DNA of 64,000 nucleotides from Anastatus disparis (lineage: Eukaryota > Arthropoda > Insecta > Hymenoptera > Eupelmidae), in assembly GCA_017163975.1 (NCBI GenBank), contig JAFFSR010000015.1, forward strand, positions 1,866,501-1,930,500, in the 5' to 3' direction. Position 1 is the stretch's first letter; the number at the start of each line of letters is the position of its first letter. This document shows positions 57,632 through 64,000 of the stretch, one piece after another. The notes beneath the pieces are model-generated. The model was given only the letters and a program-made list of their open reading frames with translations, was not told where the DNA came from and searched no databases. A program made the translations under genes and the position numbers.

Positions 57632-60033
57632 TCATTTACCTTACCGCTCAAAAATTCGATACTACCAATTCCAAAAAAAAGGTTTTAAAGTACAATTTAA
57701 GAGCTTTAAAAATCGATGTATAAAATTGATTCCAAATTTTTTTTATCGTATAAAAAAATTAACGTAAAAATAAATATTATTTTCAGACATTTTTAATTTT
57801 AGAATAGCTCAGACAATTTTTCGAATGTGATGTAAAAAAATCTAAAAAAAAATAAAGTACTGTAAAAAAGCTTACATTAGCATTTTATAAACATTTTCTA
57901 CGCTAAGTTTCTGGAAAGTTAAAAAGCTTTAAGGTTTGGGATCGTTTAATTGGCCAATTTTCTGTATAAAACATTAAAAATCCCCAACTTTAAAGCTTCA
58001 TAACTGTACGTAAACTCATTCTACAAAATATTTATTCATTTAGAAAATTGTTATTTCATTTTAGAAAGCTCTTCTAGGGTACTTTATTGGTTTTAGATAT
58101 TTATTATATCATATTCGAAAAATTGTCTGAGCAAATATAAAATTAAAAAGGGTTAATTTCAAGTTACTATTTTTATACGATAAAAAACTTTGAAAATAAT
58201 TCTATACATAAGTTCTTGAAGAGAACTTGAAAATATTTTATTTTCTACAACATTTTTTCCAAGATATGGTCATTTATTCCAGACATTTATTTATAATCAA
58301 ATTTTTGAGCGGTATTGTTTATTATAAAAACTGCGTTGAAATAGACTAGAATTACATGTAAATTAATACGGAAAATTGTTTTAAAGCACTTATGTTTTTT
58401 AAAATCACGCATAACCTCATATTTAATCAATAAATATACAACAAAATATCTACGTGAAATTTAATATATCATATGATGAATTAATTAATTTTGTTTTTAA
58501 TATTGCGTTTACATTTTATCTATATTTAATATTGACTGTTAATTAAAAACATCTTACAATAATAGTTCTAATTAAGCTTATATCGCCATCTATGATTAAA
58601 AACTAGGTATTCGCATTTGTAAACAATAGCAGAAACATAACCCGCATCTCGAGCAATCGAGTTGAATGTGTGACGTCGATCGCTGCGAAGTTGCTGCGTA
58701 ACTTTAGACGTTCTATTCCGTTCCTTTGTGCAGACTATCAATAATATTTAAAACATTTAATGAAATATTAATTTTCAATAATTAATTTAAAATACTTCAT
58801 AAATCATACAATTTAAAAAAGATTATTTAATAAATAAAGGTCATATAATCGTCAATTGGAATATAAATTTAGTCAGCTTACAAAATTTTAAATGAAAATC
58901 AAGATTTGTTCGATAACTCAAAAAATAGAGTTTTTATTATCAAAGTATCAACTTTATGATAAAAACGACCTCATCATTCCATTCCTTGACCCCCAAAACC
59001 CTTAAATCATTATCTCAATAAATTTATAATTAAAATAGTAAAAATTAAGCCACTATTTCTGCACGGTCACCCAACAGAAGATTCGACCGAATCTAGATTC
59101 AAAAGAAATGATTATTGGATCTTCATGAATGCTAATACGGTTAATACTTTTATGATTATTAAATTATAAATAATTCTCTTAGAAAGACTATTTTTTCATA
59201 ACTATTTAACTTTCATGAAACATTTCTGAAAGAAATTTTGTCGCGGACAAAACATTGCTGAAATCTTACACTGAAAGATAGCTGCAAAGTTTCAAATTTC
59301 CACTAAAACCTTGCATTACGTAGTTTCATGCTGTGTGAGCTATAATCCGTACTTATAATATACTATAATCATGGATATAGTATAACTACATTCATTGATT
59401 ACATTTATCGTTAGAAAATAGAATATTACATTAATATTTATATCAATACTAATATCAATTTTCACAAATATTTAAAAACATTAAATTATATTCAAATATT
59501 TCGCTTTCAAATATTTTTATAATTTATTATCATTCTTGCTATACACTTTGCAATCAGAATTTCTTTTTAAAATTCAAAAATAATCATTCTTGACTTATAA
59601 ATTATCAATTAATGATCAATCATTATTTCACTGAATTTTATTATTTTATTAAATAGAACAACAAATAATATCATTATGATAAGACTAACGTTGCCATCTG
59701 TCGTACAACATTGTGTACTTCGATCGTAAACATTAGCAGTATAGATTCATAACCAATCATTTAAAAAGATGGGTTAGGTCTCAAATGACACAATAAAAAA
59801 AAAGACGATATGTTTACGAATGCAAACACTTGTTGAATTCTTTTCGAAGCCTTCACGACATGGCAACATCGCTCATTTTGAATTCTAAAAACGATCGCTC
59901 ATTGGTCACTTTTAATTGATTATCTTGGCTACTGTAATTAAGATAAAAATTTTTTAGAGGTGAATTTGGACTCAGCTCGTCACGCTGAATCCAACGATAC
60001 CAATATGTATCGATGTTATCCGATCACCCTGTA
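57632..60033 (-). repeat. right 2.4-kb terminal inverted-repeat arm
   Basis: Reverse complement of 7354-9809, ending in CCGATCACCCTG at 60033. It contains the same 0.7-kb hairpin MITE (57638-58314) and the same CACACAGCATGAAA segment (near 59325). It lacks the 58-nt block found at 9718-9775. Confidence 0.85.
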
Positions 60034-62587
60034 TATAAAATATATTTGTGAAGATATTTTTATTAGAAATCACCACGAATTTCTTTTAAGCATGTTTCAC
60101 TTATAAATTAATTTCATAATTTAAATTCATGGTCATATATTGAGGTCTGGAAATTATAGTTGTAACTCAGTACCAGTTCTCAGTTTATTTACATCAAGTA
60201 TCGTACTATCTTTGTTTTTCTAATGGCAGTAGAGTGAGAAATAGTCACTTGAAATAAATTATACGCTTTTTTACTTTAAGCACATGTGTACATATATTTT
60301 TATATTATGTTTCATCAAATTATTTTCAATTTTATTCAGTACTCAAAATTCAATTAATTAATTCTTATTTACTTAAAATTAGTCATTTATACATAATAAT
60401 ATAATAAAAGAAAATTCAACTAAGCGACGTTAGGAGCGAAAAACTTCAATATAATTAATACCTGTTAACGTAAAACCCAATAAATTGTGTAACGATTTTC
60501 AACAGTTGATAAATATAATATAAATCATATAATATATATATCAATTTTAAATTTTTAATCATTAATTTAAAACTCAAAAGTAACTATTTTGAAACGGAAT
60601 ATGGAAGATAAACATGTATCGTTTTAATCCTTGAATATCACGAATTCAAATATTAATTATTAGTAATTTTAAAGAGTTATATATTATACAAATAATTCTA
60701 TATTTAATAATTTTCAATTTTAGTAACAGGAAAAGCCGCACGAAAAGAGGTTAATAATTGCATTTTCTGCGAAATATTGCCCTTTAATCGAGTAGGTGAA
60801 AGATCAGTCTCAATACCAAAAAAAGGCAGTAAGCATCGCAAATTTATGCTCTTACTTCATAATATAATAGTACCAACATTGATCCCTAAAATTCAAGCTA
60901 TAGTACTAATTGAAATTATATCGTCACTCTTTTTTTAAGTAACTCAATACATAAATTAGATATACTTGATTTAGAACCTATTTTAACAATACTTTCTTTT
61001 CTCCGTACAGTTGTTAGTTCTAGCAAACGTCAAATACCGTTTACGATTATTTCATGGTTCGTGATTAAAACACGTGATTAAAAAGAATGAATTCCTATTT
61101 TATTTTTTCATTGATTCAAATGCAATTTAGTAGAACAAATTCTTAATTCATCATGATATAATTTGTATTTAAACAATTTTTATGCACATTGTAACTTTAA
61201 TTAATCTTTTTTATAAAAATAAAAAAATTTAATTCAGTACAAAACTACAATATCAAAATTTATAAGTTGTGTCAATTCTTTTTCATTTTAAAATTGGCTA
61301 ATTTATACATAATAATATAATATATGAAAATTCAACCGAGCGACGTTAGGAGCGAGGTATTTTTTGCTAGTTATGAAATTAAAATAAAAAATTTTATAAA
61401 ATATTACAAAAAAATCAACCTTAATCCAAAATATAATAATAATTATTAAATACAATGTTAATTATTAAATACAATATTAATTTTTAAAACAAGATGTATG
61501 CGCTTGTCTTTTAAATTCATGTGCGCCTCAAATTGCACTGTTGATAAGATAAGTCTAGTCTCTGAGTGGGCTTCTCTTTTTACTCTTTCGCCATTTGCTT
61601 TGTATTCAAACGTTTAAATAGTTGTTTCTTTTTCTTCGCTGTTCTCTGCCGTGAGTTCAAAGCGGGATTCGAACACGGTAATTTTTGCTATTAATTGGAC
61701 TTTTAATAAAACATGTTTGATATGAATTTTCAGCTATTTCTATGCTTATCTAAAACAAAAAGATTAACTGATTAGTAGAAAAGGGTCCCCCCTATATTTT
61801 TAATTGATTAGCCGTTATTTATTTATTTATTTTCATTTTCAATTTCCTCCTTCCTTACAAAAAAGTTTTTGTTATTAAACTAATCACTGATTAATATTTT
61901 ACTGTGTATCCTCGAAGCTGCGTCTTACAAAATTTATTCACTAAATCTATGTGTTCATTTTTTTATTTGACGATTATTATCTTTTTATCTTATTTTTTTT
62001 ATTTACATTTATTCTTAAGGAAGCGCTACGTCAATCAGAATATGGCCATGGTTTCAAACGCAGTTGGCTTACAATTCGTCTTTTTTTTTCTAAAATTTCA
62101 TTGTTAATAATACTTTTTTTTACTATTAGTATTTTTTGTTTCATGAGCGTTGTTACTTAACTCAAATTTTTATTATTAAATTTCGATTCGTTCTTTTTCT
62201 GTTTTTTCTCATGAACTCTTTAATAAAAAAGTCTTGCGTATGATTCCTATGAATTTTTGGGATACATTCAGTTGTGTAAGATAAATATTTTTTTTTTCTA
62301 AGATATTAGTCCATTTGACGAGTTCTTAGTAGTTTATAATTATTGTTTCTCATCCTGTGGCGAAAAGTGTGCGAAATCTCGCCGAGAAGTAGCCCATTAA
62401 ATGCTAAGCTGAGTTGCGCACTAAACTTGTGCGCCGATTCAGAGACCGCTGGCTGGCTCACTCTGTCGATCTCGCACTCAGATACTTATCCATGCAAAAC
62501 TTTACTGATACATTCACGAAGACACTTTTTTTACACGATATATCAATTTATGCATAAAAAAGCGTGTAAAATAAATTTTTCTAATTT
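60034..62587. other. AT-rich flank, no gene; one pair of direct repeats
   Basis: Two copies of a segment of about 60 bp, TACATAATAATATAATA followed by GAAAATTCAAC(T/C)(A/G)AGCGACG and TTAGGAGCGA, end near 60440 and 61355, 910 bp apart. The second is followed by TTGCTAGTTATG. They could be Helitron-type 3' ends (CTAG|T), but no hairpin supports this. ORFs at 61904-62160 are T-rich and show no domain. Confidence 0.4.
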
Positions 62588-62710
62588 CGCTCTCGACAAG
62601 TATCACTGTATTCGATATACATGCTTTGTTCACAAACACATTGAAACGACCTCAACGCTAAATAGCATCGTTATGATAGCATAAATACAGCGACGTTAAA
62701 TAAAATTTAA
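62588..62710 (+). mobile_element. SINE 3' portion related to 44515-44700
   Basis: ACATGCTTTGTTCACAAACACATTGA and TAAATACAGCGACGTTAAATAAAAT correspond to ACATGTGGTTTGTTTATAAACACACTGA and TAAATACAGCGATATTAAATAAAAT of the copy at 44515. The head could not be traced confidently upstream. The 62343-62684 ORF overlaps it and is not supported. Confidence 0.5.
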
Positions 62711-63224
62711 AAAAAATAATAGTATTTATTATTTAAATTTCACGTGCACTTTTTAAATTTTATCAAATATAATATTTCTACATAAATTCTTTTTGTAATC
62801 TTCGATTTAGATTACAAAATATTCAAATAGAATTAAGGTTAAGATATGCCGAAAAGAAAAGAAATCACCGTGTGTATATATAGATATATATACTAATAGC
62901 TGTAATATAGATAACTTTCAATCTAAATAACTTTTACAAACAATGAATAATAAAAAAACTTCAATACCAGGTTTGATATTATTTAATGAATTATTATCTA
63001 ACGGTTTAAAAGACTTGATACATTGGGCTTGCTTGCTTTCTTTCTCTTTCGCACTCGTACGCCGCTTCTTCCTCACTCGAATAAACGTTAGTGCGCAGGT
63101 CCACTACTCGATGTGCCGACGCACTACAGCCGCAATAATTTTACTGAATTTTTATTTATTTTTTATAAATAAACATTTATTCATTTTGTAACACTCGTGA
63201 ACAATTTTAATAAATAAATGAAAC

Positions 63225-63320
63225 GGCCAGCGCGAGTCAATTGTAAAAAAATTTTTTGATTTATTACGACGACGTTTCGGTTACTGTTTTGTTACCCTCT
63301 TCAAATCTATAAAAAAACAC
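63225..63320 (-). mobile_element. possible Penelope-like element terminal fragment
   Basis: The stretch ACGACGTTTCGGTTACTG followed by GTTACCCTCTTCAAA resembles the conserved terminal region of arthropod Penelope-like retroelements. On the minus strand TTGAAGAGGG ... ACCGAAACGTC lies in the order of a hammerhead ribozyme core (CTGA-N-GA, stem, GAAAC, GTC), but the first C is a T and stem II is short. No reverse transcriptase is nearby. Confidence 0.4.
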
Positions 63321-64000
63321 AAAATGACGACAACAACCGTTACAAAGTACATCTCTCAAAATCATCAATAATCAAGCAAAATTACACAATCAATTTACTA
63401 TACCATAAGTAGAATTCAATAAACATCTTCGTCATACGTTAAACAAACTTATACTCTATTAAGAGTAACGTCAATTCTGTAAAATCAGTTAAACACAATT
63501 TGAATTATTAAAATAAAAATATATAGAGAGAGACAACAATACATAAACAAAACGTTTACCAAGCCTTCTCGCCACCAAAGTAACTTCTTCAATTAAAAAG
63601 TTCAAATAAAAAAGTAAAACACAATGAGTGATTAAAAATTGACACATCGCAATTAATTAAAAACAGTAAAATCGAAAACGATATAAAAACAAAATTACAT
63701 CAGTCCATTAGATGACTAGAATCGTTAAGACTTGGATTTGAACTGATAGAGAGACAAACACATAACTCAAATAATCAATCCAATCAAAGTAATCTGACGA
63801 AGCAGTGACATCTGGTCAATATAAAACTTATTAATTAGATATGTTATAAGATAAAATAAAATGAATTAAAAATCTATATTACCGATATGATAATTTACAA
63901 ATTACAATCATTCAATAAATTAAATTAAAAATTTTTTTATGACAAATACAATGAATAAAAGAATAAAAATAAAACAAAAAATTTTTTTATATAATATAAT
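63321..64000. other. AT-rich DNA, nothing recognised
   Basis: Sequence rich in AAAC/ATAAA with stops in every frame, possibly the remainder of the preceding retroelement. No repeat pair or gene was found. Confidence 0.4.

Larger units (their letters stand above)
7354..60033. mobile_element. putative giant (about 52.7 kb) foldback-type element
   Basis: The ends are long inverted repeats: 7354-9809 and 57632-60033, beginning CAGGGTGATCGG and collinear over 2.4 kb. Both are flanked by TATATA. Moving inward on each side come an ACTCGAGTTACTCGAA link (10203-10700 and a fuller copy at 29846-30470; 56994-57625) and then TTAGC..GCTAA satellite arrays in opposite orientation (31014-37648; 53340-56993). 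That order, mirrored on the two sides, is the architecture of foldback elements: long terminal repeats made of tandem subrepeats around a unique loop. The left side has been expanded by insertions between 10.7 and 29.8 kb. The target-site duplication is ambiguous because the flanks are TA repeats. Two independent insertions in opposite orientation remain possible. Confidence 0.55.

Noticed and set aside
61650..61700. Box B-like GTTCGAATCCCGC on the minus strand as a tRNA gene
   Set aside because: No matching box A or acceptor stem at the right distance; chance or a decayed SINE.
62343..62684. 113-residue ORF near the right edge
   Set aside because: It overlaps the SINE tail and has no recognisable domain or splice context.

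Overview
The window is eukaryotic and very AT-rich, and it suggests an insect or a related arthropod. Genes carry GT/AG introns. There are tRNA-derived SINEs, a LINE reverse-transcriptase remnant, an intron-bearing Tc1/mariner-type transposase of the kind that starts with a DUF4817 domain, and many short inverted-repeat elements with TA or TTAA target sites. Nothing looks bacterial, and I see no CRISPR array, operon or rRNA. Species assignment was not attempted.

Most of the sequence is repeats, and the dominant theme is foldback DNA. The most striking arrangement is a pair of nearly identical 2.4-kb arms in opposite orientation at 7354-9809 and 57632-60033. Each begins with CAGGGTGATCGG at its outer tip. 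Inside each arm is a link segment made of ACTCGAGTTACTCGAA-like words. Further in are arrays of TTAGC..GCTAA words, 31014-37648 on one side and 53340-56993 on the other, again in opposite orientation. I read this as one giant foldback-type element of about 52.7 kb, heavily invaded by other elements. The central region between the TTAGC arrays (37.65-53.3 kb) holds a 184-bp satellite, a four-exon gene, a C2H2 zinc-finger gene, a LINE remnant and several hairpin MITEs.

Layout: 1-7353 holds two back-to-back 1-kb foldbacks in TA repeats, a GGAATATTCC-type array interrupted by a SINE and a 70-bp hAT-like MITE, and AT-rich DNA. 7354-10700 is the left arm and link. 10700-31000 is inserted material: a Tc1/mariner-like transposase gene in four in-frame exons whose first intron is 10.6 kb long, an independent 6.8-kb foldback sitting in that intron with its own nested palindrome, and a 1.8-kb GGTTTATGG minisatellite. 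31014-37648 is a satellite with a 501-bp higher-order period (3 x 167 bp). 37650-42560 is the 184-bp array. 42957-45830 is the gene with an N-terminal FAR1/ZSWIM-like zinc motif and a C-terminal PHD finger. 48228-48734 is the five-finger protein. 53340-60033 is the right array and arm. 60034-64000 is flanking DNA with a SINE tail and a possible Penelope-like fragment.

Three protein-coding genes can be defended: the spliced 362-residue transposase, the spliced 405-residue zinc/PHD protein and the 168-residue C2H2 protein. The last two lie in the loop of the giant inverted structure. They may be its cargo or captured host genes; the sequence alone does not decide.
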